The translations under genes were made by a program, and so were the position numbers. The notes under the pieces are model-generated. The model searched no databases and had not been told where the DNA came from. It saw only the letters and a list, made by a program, of their open reading frames with translations. A stretch of 64,000 nt of DNA from Paenibacillus sp. Marseille-Q4541 (GTDB lineage: Bacteria > Bacillota > Bacilli > Paenibacillales > Paenibacillaceae), in assembly GCF_018310695.1 (NCBI RefSeq), contig NZ_JAGXCY010000004.1, forward strand, positions 62,001-126,000, written 5' to 3'. This document shows positions 8,889 to 18,026 of this stretch, in pieces. How positions within the stretch are numbered: the stretch's first letter is position 1; the number at the start of each line of letters is the position of its first letter.

Positions 8889-10415
8889 TTATTTCTGCAG
8901 CTCGGCGTACAGTTTGTTCACCTCTGCTACATATTCTGTACCTCCGTTTTTCTCCCACAAGGCAAAAGCATCCTGTAATCCTTTTTCATCAATCTGGCCT
9001 ACGATGAACTTCGTGCGCGCATCATTAATGATATTATCGAGCTGTGGTCCTTTTTGTGCATAGACATCCGAAATGAGTGGTTCACCTGGATTTGGAATAA
9101 CAATCGATTCATTTTCTTTTTGCAGTTCAGCTACTTTTTTGCGTAGTGGTGTCTGCTCTACTGTGAGTCCTCGTGTCTCCGGAATAAACATCAGAATCTG
9201 GTTCGTTCCGTTCAAATCTCTCAGCTTCTGCTTATCCGTAGTCGGCACGATGTAGTCATCCTTTTTCTCGTAATGAGTGCCTTCTAGACCTGATGACATT
9301 AGCATCTGTAGCTCCTCATCATTGAGCTTGTCAAGAAAAGCAAGTACTTTCTTAAGCTCTTCCTCCGTTTTCACCCCGCTCTTAGAGATCGCAATCATGC
9401 CGGCATATCCTGAAGTCGGAAGATCACGATGTCCTTCTGGACCTACCATCGCAGGCAGAACATCGACAGCATCCGTATGATTCGGGTCTTTCTCCAGTAT
9501 TTTTGCTTCTACACGTTGTGCATTGTCTGCTACGTCAACCATCACTCCACCTTTTCCATTAACCATCAAATCTGTCATTTTCGTAGCATCCATGACAGCG
9601 AAATCTTGATTCACGATACCTTCCGCATACAGCTGACGGAAAAATTTCAGCGCTTCCAAATATTCAGGAGTCGTATGCGCCGGAATCAGCTTTCCATTCT
9701 CTTCTCCCCATCCATTTGGCGCCCCAAACCACACCTGCATAATATCCCATGGACCGTTAAATTTACTTGCAATGAGGCCGTACGTATCCTTCTTGCCATT
9801 GCCATCTGGGTCATTTTCCGTGAACGCTTTCATAACTTTGTAAAATTCATCAATCGTTGTCGGCGCTTCCAAACCAAGATGATCTAACCAGTCTTTCCGA
9901 ATCGAAACGCCATTTCTTCCGAGCGCCCGAGCACGGTATATACCATATGTCTTCCCATCAATGGAGGCATTGTTCAGAATAATCTCGTTGGCACCCGATA
10001 GATTCGGATAATCCTTCAAGTAAGGACCGAGTTCCCAAAAAGCACCGCTGCGGGCTGCATTAATAAAACTTGGGGTTTTGCCCAACACGACCATAACACT
10101 TGGTAATTTCCCAGATGCGAGTGTGATATTAAATTTATCATCGTAAGAACTACTTGGTACCCACTGAAACTCTACGTCTGTATCTGTAAGTTCTTCTAGT
10201 TTCTGTAGAACCGCATTGTTATCTGCAGGCGTCTCTGCTGCAAAGTTAGGAACCATAATGCTGATCTGACTTTTGGAATCAGGGCTTTTCTGTGTGCCAG
10301 ATTCTGCACTGTTCTGTTCTCCCCCAGGTGAACAGGCAGCAAGCAAGGACGTAACCAAGAAAGCAGTGCTCACCATTTTTACAGAATACGATAACGTACT
10401 TTTGCTTTTTCTCAT
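8889..10415 (-). CDS. sugar ABC transporter substrate-binding lipoprotein (LplA/YtcQ type)
   Basis: 508 residues from ATG 10415, which has GGGGGT upstream; a TTG six bases earlier is less likely. A basic start and hydrophobic segment lead to the lipobox SLLAAC, making Cys28 the lipidated residue of the mature protein. The body matches family 1 extracellular solute-binding proteins, with FNGPWDIMQVWFGAPNGWG and DPDGNGKKDTYG. It should deliver oligosaccharide to the two permeases encoded just upstream. No ATPase gene is present, as is usual for this class, which shares an MsmX-type ATPase encoded elsewhere. Confidence 0.9.
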   Translation of the reverse strand: MRKSKSTLSYSVKMVSTAFLVTSLLAACSPGGEQNSAESGTQKSPDSKSQISIMVPNFAAETPADNNAVLQKLEELTDTDVEFQWVPSSSYDDKFNITLASGKLPSVMVVLGKTPSFINAARSGAFWELGPYLKDYPNLSGANEIILNNASIDGKTYGIYRARALGRNGVSIRKDWLDHLGLEAPTTIDEFYKVMKAFTENDPDGNGKKDTYGLIASKFNGPWDIMQVWFGAPNGWGEENGKLIPAHTTPEYLEALKFFRQLYAEGIVNQDFAVMDATKMTDLMVNGKGGVMVDVADNAQRVEAKILEKDPNHTDAVDVLPAMVGPEGHRDLPTSGYAGMIAISKSGVKTEEELKKVLAFLDKLNDEELQMLMSSGLEGTHYEKKDDYIVPTTDKQKLRDLNGTNQILMFIPETRGLTVEQTPLRKKVAELQKENESIVIPNPGEPLISDVYAQKGPQLDNIINDARTKFIVGQIDEKGLQDAFALWEKNGGTEYVAEVNKLYAELQK

Positions 10416-10446
10416 GAACAAGTACCCCCATTATTTTAATTTCTTG

Positions 10447-11331
10447 TTACCCTTTGATCGAACCAAGCAGAACCCCTTTTGCAAAATGCTTTTGAAGGAA
10501 TGGATACACGAGCAGAATCGGAATGGTCCCGACTACAATGACCGCCATTTTAATCGACTGTTCTGGTGGCTGGACAAAGTTTGGATCCATATTGGACATA
10601 TCTCCTACAGTCCCTTGCGATAGAAGTACAATCTGGCGCAGCATAATCTGCAGCGGCCATTTTGCACTGTCTGATAGATAAAGGAGAGCTGAGAAAAAGT
10701 TGTTCCAATGTCCTACCGCGTAAAAAAGAGCAAAGGTGGCAATGACAGGCTTAGATAGCGGAAGAACAATACGCCATAAGACACCAAGATCGGTACATCC
10801 ATCGATGCGAGCCGCTTCTTCCAAGCCTGCTGGAAGTTCCTGAAAGAAATTTTTAACTACGATTAAGTTAAAAGCTCCAATCGCCCCCGGTAAAATCAAT
10901 GACCAGTAACTATCCAGGAGGCCGAGTCCCCGAATGACAAGATAAGTTGGAATCATCCCTCCACCAAAAAGCATAGAAAAGATCACTAGGTTCATCACTA
11001 CATTTCGTCCCCAAAAGTCTTTGCGAGACAGTGGATAAGCCATCGTGAGTGTAAAAAACAAGTTAACCAGCGTACCCGCAACCGTAATAAAAATGGAATT
11101 TCCAATACTTCTAAAAATCGTAGACGAAGAAAAAATATATTGATAAGCACTGAAGGAAAACTCTTGGGGAATGAGGAAGAAACTACGAGTTGTAATCTCT
11201 GCTTCGGTGGCAAATGAATTGCCGATGATATACAGAAAAGGCAGCACTGTGACAAGTCCAAATAGGCCCAAGAACATGTAATTGAACGTATCAAACACAC
11301 GGCCGCCTGGGGTATTAAATCGTTTGTTCAT
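10447..11331 (-). CDS. carbohydrate ABC transporter permease (LplC/YtcP type)
   Basis: 294 residues with about six membrane segments. The EAA loop EEAARIDGCTDLGVLWRIVL, which docks the ATPase, is near residue 190. The first transmembrane segment is FNYMFLGLFGLVTVLPFLYI. It follows the LplB-like permease after 54 bp and precedes the binding-protein gene by 31 bp, so the three form one transporter. Confidence 0.92.
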   Translation of the reverse strand: MNKRFNTPGGRVFDTFNYMFLGLFGLVTVLPFLYIIGNSFATEAEITTRSFFLIPQEFSFSAYQYIFSSSTIFRSIGNSIFITVAGTLVNLFFTLTMAYPLSRKDFWGRNVVMNLVIFSMLFGGGMIPTYLVIRGLGLLDSYWSLILPGAIGAFNLIVVKNFFQELPAGLEEAARIDGCTDLGVLWRIVLPLSKPVIATFALFYAVGHWNNFFSALLYLSDSAKWPLQIMLRQIVLLSQGTVGDMSNMDPNFVQPPEQSIKMAVIVVGTIPILLVYPFLQKHFAKGVLLGSIKG

Positions 11332-11385
11332 CTTGCGGACCCTCCTACTAAAAATTTAGGATCGAGGCAGCTAACCGGCCTTGTA

Positions 11386-12399
11386 CTAGTAGATACCAGA
11401 GTGCCCAAACTTTTTGGCTAGTTTATTTGCTCCGAGAATCAGGACAATGCCAACCAGAGATTTAAACAATCCAACGGCTGTACTGTAGCTGAAAGCTCCT
11501 TGAGTGATACCGACTTGATACACATACGTATCAAACACATCTGCTACATCCCGGTTCAAGGGATTCGTCATCAAATAGATCTGCTCAAATCCGGTGTCCA
11601 TGAAGTTACCAAGTCGCAGGATCAACAAAATAATAATCGTGCTGCGAACTGCCGGAAGCGTGATATGCCATATTCTTCGCATCCGTCCTGCTCCATCTAC
11701 GATGGCAGCCTCATACTGTTCCATATCTACACCAGCGAGTGCCGCAAGGAATATAATGGTGCCCCAGCCAACTTCTTTCCACAGCATTTGGATAATAATG
11801 AGAGGCCGGAACGAATCTGGATTTGATAGTACATCAACGGGCTTCCCGGTAATTTGGGCGATGAGTTCATATAAGGCCCCGCCATCCGGTGTTAGAAATA
11901 CATACGTAATACTTGCAATAATGACCATGGATACAAAATGGGGTACGTAAACAAGCGTCTGAATCGTTCTTTTAAACCATGATCTCGATATCTCATTGAG
12001 TAGTAAGGCCACCAGAATCGGTGCCGGAAAGAAGAAGATCAGATCATATAGGGCCAGAATCAGGGTGTTTCGAAGTAGCCTGAAGAAGTCGGGATTCTGA
12101 AAAAATGTAGTGAAATTATCAAACCCTACCCACTCGCTGTTACGGATGCCAAGAAAAGGTTGATAGTCTTGAAATGCGATAACGACTCCCCACATTGGTG
12201 CATATTTAAAGATAAGAAAATAAAGCAGTCCGGGAGCTAGTAGAACATAAAGCCACTTGTTTCGTTTTAACTGAGACAGCCATCTGTTTCTTGCTCTTCG
12301 TTTTGATTCAGCCTTCGTCATACCATCAGGCGAATAATTCGAAACCGTTGTAGAATCTGGTGAACCTGAAGACAGTTCTCCTGGTGAATGTTGGTTCAT
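11386..12399 (-). CDS. carbohydrate ABC transporter permease (LplB type)
   Basis: 337 residues. After a hydrophilic N-terminal tail of some 45 residues comes the typical NKWLYVLLAPGLLYFLIFKY membrane segment. The EAA motif YEAAIVDGAGRMRRIWHITL is in the C-terminal half. ATG 12399 has AAAGGAG upstream. It is the first gene of the minus-strand transporter and hydrolase operon, so its promoter region (12400-12620) probably controls the whole set. Confidence 0.92.
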   Translation of the reverse strand: MNQHSPGELSSGSPDSTTVSNYSPDGMTKAESKRRARNRWLSQLKRNKWLYVLLAPGLLYFLIFKYAPMWGVVIAFQDYQPFLGIRNSEWVGFDNFTTFFQNPDFFRLLRNTLILALYDLIFFFPAPILVALLLNEISRSWFKRTIQTLVYVPHFVSMVIIASITYVFLTPDGGALYELIAQITGKPVDVLSNPDSFRPLIIIQMLWKEVGWGTIIFLAALAGVDMEQYEAAIVDGAGRMRRIWHITLPAVRSTIIILLILRLGNFMDTGFEQIYLMTNPLNRDVADVFDTYVYQVGITQGAFSYSTAVGLFKSLVGIVLILGANKLAKKFGHSGIY

Positions 12400-12441
12400 G
12401 AGCGTTCTCCTTTCTTGGATGGATTAATCAGGCTCATTTTT

Positions 12442-12455
12442 TGGAAGCGTTAACA
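12442..12455. promoter_or_regulatory. CcpA cre-like site upstream of the sugar operon
   Basis: TGGAAGCGTTAACA matches the cre consensus TGWAANCGNTNWCA at all but one position (G for W at base 3). It lies 43 bp upstream of the first permease start, where bound CcpA could block or roadblock transcription. A weak -35/-10 pair for the minus strand (TTGCTG near 12500, TAAAGT near 12470) would place the site just downstream of the start. The rest of the 321-bp gap shows only the AraC gene terminator. Confidence 0.5.
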
Positions 12456-12624
12456 TTTGATTGATCCTTACTTTACCGAGTCACGCCGATTTCCAGCAAC
12501 TAGCTATTTTTGTGCATCACATCAAAATGAATAAAAGCGTTGATATATCAACCTTTTTCCGTACTCTACCCCTTTTTTGTTCAAAGCCTATATCACTTTT
12601 TTGCACTCATCTCTTTTTTTGTAT

Positions 12625-12674
12625 AAAAAAATCCGCCCGCTCCTTTTAGCAGATCTGCTCTGGAGTGAAGGCGG
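12625..12674 (-). terminator. terminator of the AraC-type regulator gene
   Basis: Read on the minus strand: CCGCC and CTCC pair with GGAG and GGCGG around an inner AGCAGATCTGCT palindrome, followed by ATTTTTTTAT. It ends 47 bp downstream of the regulator stop, separating that gene from the transporter operon. Confidence 0.7.
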
Positions 12675-12720
12675 TATTTTCACTTAAGATGAAGTTTGCT
12701 TCTTATATGCTCACACGTAC

Positions 12721-15141
12721 TTATCGATTCCACTGATCACGGTATTGCCCTGGAGTCAAACCTTCCTGCTTTTTAAATATTCGATTAAAGTAACTATGCT
12801 GGTAGCCAACCTGATCCGCAATTTCATTTATTTTCAAATCCGTTTCACGCAGTAGACGCTTTGCCATATCCATACGCCGAAAAGTGACGTAATCAATAAA
12901 GTTAATTCCAGCAACTTGTTTAAAAGCTTTGCTAAGCGCATAAGGGGTCATTTCTTCCAAATCTGCACAAGCTTCAAGCGAGATATCGGTCATATACTGC
13001 TGATTGATGCGCTCCATCGTTCGTTCGATAGCTGGTTTTAGTCCTGAATGAGATCTCTGCTCCATAAACGTAATAAAAGGTGCAATCACTTCGGTCTTCA
13101 GCCAGGACTGGATTTGTGCTGGTTCCCTTAGCTGTGCAAGCTCTTCATATAAATTACGGCCGCTAAACAATTCATAAGGAGGAATACCGGACTGTAACAT
13201 CATGTGCTGTATGCTTGCAAGGAGTTGCAGCATCGTTTGTTGCAACTGATATTTGGTACATTGATGCTGTGTTACCTCCTTCACAAAATCATGGAGGAGG
13301 TGTGCTGCTTCCTCCTCTTTTCCGGTTCGAACCGCATGGATCAGATCCCTTTCCAGTAAAAACGGGTAACTTGATTGCCCCATCTCATGAAGTAGAATCT
13401 CATTATCCAAATCAAGAAGTTGATTCAGCTCTTCAATACTATGAAAAGCTTCTGCTTGCTCAAGCTCTAGAAACAGGGAAGGCAGTTCACTAACGGAAGC
13501 TGTAGACCTGCCTACCACAATGGTCACATTCATTTTCATAATCTGATTGATAACAAGCATCAGCTCTTCAGACCAATCAAGGACCGTGGCTTTTAACTCT
13601 GCTTCCTCACCGCTCAAAAGTATGGCAGCCGACAGATCGTGGAAGTTCAAAACAGAAACTTGTTCAAAACGTTGTTCCGCAAATTCTTCAATAATATTAA
13701 CCGCTGTGAAGGTAACAAGCCCTTTGTCCTGTTCCAGGAATCTTCCGCTAAGCTTGGAATAACCGGTAAGCTGTAACCTCACCAGTACAAAATGTTGACC
13801 TACTATCTGAAATCCAAGATCCTGAAGTCGCTCCCTAAGATCTTCTTCCGAATGTGCAGACAGATGCCCCTGAATTAGCTGCATGATAAATCCGCCCCGC
13901 AACTGGGGCAGCTGAAGTTCTAATCTTTTTCGAGCCGTGCTTCTTTCCGTAAGTAGTTCGTTCCACTGGTCTTCAAACAGCTCAAACTCATCAATGGTTA
14001 CTGCCGAATGCACAGGATTACTACCTGATGAATCCGTAGAAAGTAACGTCAATAACCGTTCGACGGGTGTATAGATTCGGCGGGATGCAAACCAGGACAA
14101 AACGATAGCCAAAAGTAATCCCGTTGCGCTCATGAAGACAACGCCCTTGGATACCGATAACATCGGAGCCGTAATGTCTGTAACGGGTGCAGCAGACACA
14201 TAAACCCAGTCCGAATCGATGCGGTTGATTTTTCCATAAGATACGGAGTATGTTGTTCCTTCAAAGGTATAGAGTAACGAACCACTGTCTTGGGACAGGT
14301 CCACCTGTTGTCTGATTTCTTCATTTAATCGTATAGAGGAGTTGGCATCAGGATCCCCTGTGGAAATGAGTACATTCCCTTTTTGATCTAATAGAAAGGT
14401 CGATCCTTGATCGTAAGGGGTAAGCGTTTTCAGGAGGTTGGTCACTTTTTTGTTATCCAGCTTTACAATAAGCGCGCCAAAAGGGGCTACGCTTCCTCCC
14501 GGAATTTTATGAACAAGAACTAAGGCTTCCCCCGGATCACTATACAGAAGAGCACTAGCCTCATCTGATGTACCCTCATTTCTCTGTCCTGTTAAAGGTT
14601 GTCCTGGACTTCGGTCCGTCCAATAAATATGCTTCCCTTCTCTCAAGTACTGGTTGTAAGAGTCAATGAGCCGGGCGTCTGTCAGTTCCCCATAAGAGCG
14701 GTTGAACAAAATCGGCTGTGGTTCATTCACATACAACTCGACCTTTTGGATTAATGGATTTGAGCCCTGCAGCACGTATAGTGTTTTGACGATATCTTCG
14801 GTCTGATCAAAATGATAGATATAGTTCATTTCTTTCAAATCTTCACCAAAACGAGGTTCAAAAGCCCAATGAGATAGGCTGAGCTCCATAAAGCTGAACT
14901 GGTCAGCAATATTTTCAGCCCGGTTCTGAATTTGATTTTGATGCAGCCGGTTAAACTCTTTTTCCATCTGACCTATAACGAGCCAGTACATCGTCATCCC
15001 TGTGATCAGACCTGGAATACTAGCGATCAGCAGAATGGTAATTAAACTTTTTCGATAAAAGCGTCCTTTGCGAGGTCCGCCCTTCATGGAACCAAGTGGG
15101 GGCAACTTCCTTCTTTTTACGGAGCGGGGATGAGAAATCAC
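12721..15141 (-). CDS. membrane-bound AraC-family sensor-regulator
   Basis: 806 residues starting at GTG 15141 (AGGTGA upstream). A basic tail is followed by a membrane segment near residues 32-55 (ITILLIASIPGLITGMTMYW), then an extracellular cache-like domain of about 270 residues, a second segment (GVVFMSATGLLLAIVLSWFA) and a linker. The C-terminus is an AraC double helix-turn-helix with DISLEACADLEEMTPYALSK and INEIADQVGYQHSYFNRIFK. This layout is that of YesS/YtdP-type regulators, which sense sugars outside the cell and activate adjacent sugar operons. It most likely controls the transporter and hydrolase genes downstream. Confidence 0.9.
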   Translation of the reverse strand: MISHPRSVKRRKLPPLGSMKGGPRKGRFYRKSLITILLIASIPGLITGMTMYWLVIGQMEKEFNRLHQNQIQNRAENIADQFSFMELSLSHWAFEPRFGEDLKEMNYIYHFDQTEDIVKTLYVLQGSNPLIQKVELYVNEPQPILFNRSYGELTDARLIDSYNQYLREGKHIYWTDRSPGQPLTGQRNEGTSDEASALLYSDPGEALVLVHKIPGGSVAPFGALIVKLDNKKVTNLLKTLTPYDQGSTFLLDQKGNVLISTGDPDANSSIRLNEEIRQQVDLSQDSGSLLYTFEGTTYSVSYGKINRIDSDWVYVSAAPVTDITAPMLSVSKGVVFMSATGLLLAIVLSWFASRRIYTPVERLLTLLSTDSSGSNPVHSAVTIDEFELFEDQWNELLTERSTARKRLELQLPQLRGGFIMQLIQGHLSAHSEEDLRERLQDLGFQIVGQHFVLVRLQLTGYSKLSGRFLEQDKGLVTFTAVNIIEEFAEQRFEQVSVLNFHDLSAAILLSGEEAELKATVLDWSEELMLVINQIMKMNVTIVVGRSTASVSELPSLFLELEQAEAFHSIEELNQLLDLDNEILLHEMGQSSYPFLLERDLIHAVRTGKEEEAAHLLHDFVKEVTQHQCTKYQLQQTMLQLLASIQHMMLQSGIPPYELFSGRNLYEELAQLREPAQIQSWLKTEVIAPFITFMEQRSHSGLKPAIERTMERINQQYMTDISLEACADLEEMTPYALSKAFKQVAGINFIDYVTFRRMDMAKRLLRETDLKINEIADQVGYQHSYFNRIFKKQEGLTPGQYRDQWNR

Positions 15142-15374
15142 TTTAGCTTCACCTACCTATTTCACGAAGTCATAAGCCTTTGGGAGTATTGTTTTATGTT
15201 GGGTGCAAAACATACAAATGTGGTAGTATGTTGTTTTTTCGCTATCCCCCATCCTTAATCCTGCAAATATAGATTATTCTGTTCTTAACTTACTAGGTAT
15301 TTCGTATTCCTGGAAAAAGAGTGTAGAATAATAAGGAATCGTTGAAGACGTTATTTGAGGAGGATTCTTTCACT

Positions 15375-16736
15375 ATGAGTATTGATTACAAAACGTATTT
15401 TGCAAACAATCGTGAACAACATCTGAACGAGCTACAAGAATGGTTGTCCATTCCGAGTATCTCTGCCTTATCTGAACATAAAGGAGATGTCTACAAAGCT
15501 GCTGAATGGCTTGCAGCGAAACTGACAGAGGCGGGCCTTGAACATGTAGAAATCCATGAAACCAAAGGTCACCCTCTGCTAACGGCAGACTATCTGCATG
15601 CGGAAGGTAAACCAACAGTCTTGGTCTATGGACATTATGATGTACAACCCGTTGATCCATTACATTTGTGGGATACTCCTCCTTTTGAGCCTTCCATTCG
15701 TGACGGCAAATTGTATGCACGTGGTGCAACAGATGATAAAGGACAATTGTTCTTACATGTAAAAGCTGTTGAAGCGATTTTGAAGCAAGAAAAAGAACTG
15801 CCGGTTAACATCAAGTTCTGTATTGAGGGTGAAGAAGAAGTATCCAGTCCAAACCTTCCACTTTTCCTTGAAGAGAATAAAGACAAGCTTGCTGCTGATG
15901 TCGTCGTGATCTCAGACACCTCGTTGCTTGCGCCAGGGAAACCAGCGATCTCTACAGGTCTGCGCGGACTTTGCTCCCTTGAATTGTCTATAAATACAGC
16001 AAATACGGATCTGCATTCCGGTTCCTTTGGCGGTGGTGTACCGAATGCACTTCATGCGATCGTTGAACTGTTGTCCACATTGCATGATAAACAAGGACGC
16101 GTCAGTGTAGAAGGATTCTACAATGGAGTACAAGAGCTGTCTTCCGAAATGCGTGAAGAGTTTGCGAAACAGCAATTTGACGAGGAGAAGCTGAAACAAG
16201 ATCTCGGTCTTGATGCTCTTTTTGGTGAAGAAGGTTACTCTTTCGTGGAACGAATCGGTGCACGTCCTACGCTGGAACTGAATGGCGTATACGGCGGATT
16301 CCAAGGAGAAGGTAGCAAAACGGTTATTCCTAAAGAAGCGCATGCCAAAATCACTTGCCGCTTAGTAGCGGATCAAGATCCGCAAGCTTGCCTTGATGCA
16401 ATTGAAGCACATCTACATGCGCATACACCAGTAGGAGCAAAGCTCACTGTGACTCCTAAAGAAAAAGCGTTCGCGTTTAACATTGATCCTTCTCACCCCA
16501 TGCTGCAAAAAGCGGCAGATGCGTTTGAAACGGTATATGGTACTCGCGCGCTCTTCACGAAAGATGGAGGATCCATTCCGATCGTTGAAAAACTGTCCAG
16601 TACCCTGAACGCTCCTGCTGTTATGATGGGCTTCGGCTTGCCAGATGAAAATCTGCATGCACCGAATGAACATTTTAACTTGGAGAATTTCGATAAAGGT
16701 CTGCTGACGATTGTCGAGTATTTGAAGCGTGCATAG
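15375..16736 (+). CDS. M20 family dipeptidase
   Basis: 453 residues from ATG 15375, which has a GAGGAGG site; a TTG at 15342 would add 11 residues but has no ribosome site. Metal-site motifs are present in order: VLVYGHYDVQPVDP, GATDDKGQ, EGEEEVSSPNL and, near the end, GLPDENLHAPNEHF. The insert between them is the dimerisation (lid) domain. Relatives are cytosolic dipeptidases and carboxypeptidase G2-like enzymes that use two zinc ions. It is a single gene followed by two terminators. Confidence 0.93.
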   Translation: MSIDYKTYFANNREQHLNELQEWLSIPSISALSEHKGDVYKAAEWLAAKLTEAGLEHVEIHETKGHPLLTADYLHAEGKPTVLVYGHYDVQPVDPLHLWDTPPFEPSIRDGKLYARGATDDKGQLFLHVKAVEAILKQEKELPVNIKFCIEGEEEVSSPNLPLFLEENKDKLAADVVVISDTSLLAPGKPAISTGLRGLCSLELSINTANTDLHSGSFGGGVPNALHAIVELLSTLHDKQGRVSVEGFYNGVQELSSEMREEFAKQQFDEEKLKQDLGLDALFGEEGYSFVERIGARPTLELNGVYGGFQGEGSKTVIPKEAHAKITCRLVADQDPQACLDAIEAHLHAHTPVGAKLTVTPKEKAFAFNIDPSHPMLQKAADAFETVYGTRALFTKDGGSIPIVEKLSSTLNAPAVMMGFGLPDENLHAPNEHFNLENFDKGLLTIVEYLKRA

Positions 16737-16749
16737 TTATTGTTAAAAT

Positions 16750-16786
16750 AATAAACCACAGTCCCAAGGGATTGTGGTTTATTTTT
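16750..16786 (+). terminator. rho-independent terminator after the dipeptidase gene
   Basis: AATAAACCACA (16750-16760) pairs with TGTGGTTTATT (16773-16783), followed by more T residues. Because the arms start with A and end with T, it could also work on the other strand. Confidence 0.75.
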
Positions 16787-16805
16787 AGCAAAAAGCTAAG
16801 TTGTC

Positions 16806-16827
16806 CCTCTTTAACAGAGGTTTTTTT
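16806..16827 (+). terminator. second, smaller terminator hairpin
   Basis: CCTCT and AGAGG close a 5-base loop and are followed by seven T residues. It probably backs up the terminator at 16750. Confidence 0.5.
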
Positions 16828-16844
16828 AAGATTGTTAGATAATA

Positions 16845-17837
16845 TTAACCTGTTCGTTCTACTCCATATTGTCTATTAAATTTCTCCCAGCCTTGCACGA
16901 GGTTGCCCCATGCCCACTTCACATGTCCCTCATCTGGGATCTTCCGAAAATCACACTCAACCCACATAATAATATCCGAATACAGATTGTACAAAGCTAA
17001 GCGTGATTTTTCTGTCTCCGTCAGTACTCCAATACCATAGCCATTCCGAAAGTCTTGCGAGTCCTGAAAATGATTAAAATAAAACTCCATGAGTGAATCG
17101 CCCCAAAAAGCTCGCTCGAAATCAATTAAACCTGAGATTTCCCCATCTTCTACCATGATGTTTCCATCCCACAAATCCCATAAGACAAGACGTGGCACGG
17201 TTACTTCATCCAAACAATCCGCGATTCGGTACATAGCTTCGCGCATGACCTCAATGCTAGCAGGCATCGCCACTCCACTATCAGCAGCATCCGCGAACTG
17301 GTCATCCAACATGCCTAAAAAAGCTTCACGCCAGGTGCTACATTGCCGTTCTTTCTGAGCAAGGTACCCGAATGTACTCCCTGTAATTTCATTTATGACC
17401 TGGTTATACACGCCCAGTTGGTGTTCAATTCTGCTTCTCTGCTTCGCTGACAGTTCCGATTTCACCTTACTATAAGCTCGTCCCGGAATAAAACTCATTA
17501 CAAAATACTCAGCATCAATGACTTCACGGGATACATCATGATATAGCACTTCCGGTATAAAAGATAATCCCGCTTCTTTAGATAACCGAAATGCCTCCAC
17601 TTCTGCGGTCATTAGATCACGTTCATATCGCAACAAGGAGGCTGTGTTCGTTGTAGCAACTTTTAATACCGATTGTTTTGTTTCCTTATCTATTAATTGC
17701 ACGGTTAATACATAGGCTGAATTTGCCCAACCATCTGTAAGTTCTGTTGCATTTACGAGAGTAGATCCGGGAAAAGCACGTGCCGCAACGTTATATATTT
17801 CATGCTCACTGAGTTTTCGTTTCGTAGCGGTTTCCAT
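16845..17837 (-). CDS. aminoglycoside phosphotransferase (APH)-fold kinase, substrate unknown
   Basis: 330 residues of the APH/choline kinase-like fold. The catalytic-loop region reads LVLWDLWDGNIM and the metal-binding region LIDFERAFWGD. The usual HGD of the Brenner loop is replaced, leaving the catalytic Asp and the Asn but not the His. Closest in appearance to chromosomal APH-family proteins of bacilli whose substrates are mostly unknown, so drug resistance should not be assumed. It is a single gene on the minus strand. Confidence 0.82.
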   Translation of the reverse strand: METATKRKLSEHEIYNVAARAFPGSTLVNATELTDGWANSAYVLTVQLIDKETKQSVLKVATTNTASLLRYERDLMTAEVEAFRLSKEAGLSFIPEVLYHDVSREVIDAEYFVMSFIPGRAYSKVKSELSAKQRSRIEHQLGVYNQVINEITGSTFGYLAQKERQCSTWREAFLGMLDDQFADAADSGVAMPASIEVMREAMYRIADCLDEVTVPRLVLWDLWDGNIMVEDGEISGLIDFERAFWGDSLMEFYFNHFQDSQDFRNGYGIGVLTETEKSRLALYNLYSDIIMWVECDFRKIPDEGHVKWAWGNLVQGWEKFNRQYGVERTG

Positions 17838-17942
17838 CTGATGTTCCCCCTTTATTTACGTACACTACCAAAGGTTATTTTACAGCATATTATAACAGAA
17901 ATTGGATAAAGCAAACGCCTGAAATTCATCTGCCATGATAAC

Positions 17943-17985
17943 AAAAAACCTCCACGATCAATGAACACAATGATCGTAGAGGTTT
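17943..17985 (-). terminator. terminator of the rpiR-nagB-nagA operon
   Basis: On the minus strand AAACCTCTACGATCA and TGATCGTGGAGGTTT form a 15-bp stem with one mismatch, followed by a T tract. It is 42 bp after the nagA stop. An A tract on the other side may let it stop plus-strand transcripts too. Confidence 0.8.
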
Positions 17986-18026
17986 CTTCTATTCTATGGA
18001 ATACAATTCTTAATCTAGTTATTAAA

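Noticed and set aside
9429..9887. 152-codon plus-strand ORF opposite the binding-protein gene
   Set aside because: Antisense shadow of a clear lipoprotein gene; composition is not protein-like.
15912..16343. 143-codon minus-strand ORF opposite the M20 dipeptidase gene
   Set aside because: Shadow of a conserved enzyme gene with all motifs on the other strand.
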